Origin: JBBIVP01 sp037439705 [NCBI: bacterium]
Lineage (GTDB): Bacteria > JBBIVP01
Length of the DNA: 23,430 nucleotides
NCBI GenBank assembly: GCA_037439705.1
Contig: JBBIVP010000009.1
Location: 1-23,430 of the forward strand
Reading direction: 5' to 3'
The stretch's first letter is position 1, and every line of letters begins with the position of its first letter. A model generated the notes under the pieces. The model was given only the letters and a program-made list of their open reading frames with translations, had not been told where the DNA came from and searched no databases. The translations under genes were made by a program, and so were the position numbers. This document shows, piece by piece, positions 23,341-23,430 of the stretch.

Positions 23341-23430
23341 GTTTGGTTACAGGGTTTCTGAATATAAAATTTCAGTTTAAACTTTCCGTTTTCCTCTTTC
23401 TTTTAAACCTGATTTATTTAGAATGAGACC

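Noticed and set aside
23341-23430. GTTTAAA-containing motif in the last 90 bases, reminiscent of a CRISPR repeat end
   Set aside because: It occurs in recognisable form only once and has no spacers or cas genes nearby.

Overview
The window is a dense, AT-rich bacterial chromosome segment of 23.4 kb, made almost entirely of housekeeping genes plus one decayed gene at the right end. The cell is a diderm: it has an MlaE/MlaF/MlaD-type outer-membrane lipid transporter and an F-type ATP synthase with separate b and b' stator subunits. XerC, HslUV, YicC-Gmk, DUF4416, bactofilin and TatA do not fix a phylum. Lys/Glu-rich proteins and the large secreted-protein fossil would suit an uncultured, possibly thermophilic lineage. 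That assignment is an inference only.

Layout. (1) 1-1081, minus: 5' part of miaB (tRNA methylthiotransferase), cut by the window edge. (2) 1215-5423, plus: xerC-hslV-hslU and a REC-GAF-GAF response regulator, all overlapping or touching. (3) 5420-7066, minus: a radical SAM protein with an N-terminal B12-binding-like domain, divergent from (4) 7147-7761, plus: a GNAT acetyltransferase. An inverted repeat lies over both -35 boxes. (5) 7801-9069, plus: a long NfeD membrane protease with no stomatin partner. (6) 22304 down to 9253, minus: sixteen co-directional genes. They are phosphohexomutase, DUF4416, yicC, gmk, mlaE-mlaF-mlaD, purH, tatA, a histidine phosphatase, bactofilin, and atpF'-atpF-atpH-atpA-atpG. 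The ATP synthase cluster stops after gamma, so beta and epsilon must lie elsewhere. (7) 22417-23340, plus: a broken remnant of a large secreted protein with two in-frame stops and two frameshifts.

The most interesting general signal is in promoter layout. Every gene that begins a transcription unit here (miaB, xerC, radical SAM, GNAT, nfeD, phosphohexomutase) has a sigma70-like -10 box ending only 6-8 nt before its start codon. These mRNAs should therefore be leaderless. Many internal genes instead have Shine-Dalgarno sites or overlap the preceding gene (stop-start overlaps such as ATGA or TGATG). The mlaE promoter inside the cluster is the contrasting leadered case. No tRNA, rRNA, CRISPR array, insertion sequence or replication origin was seen, and no clearly new system stands out.
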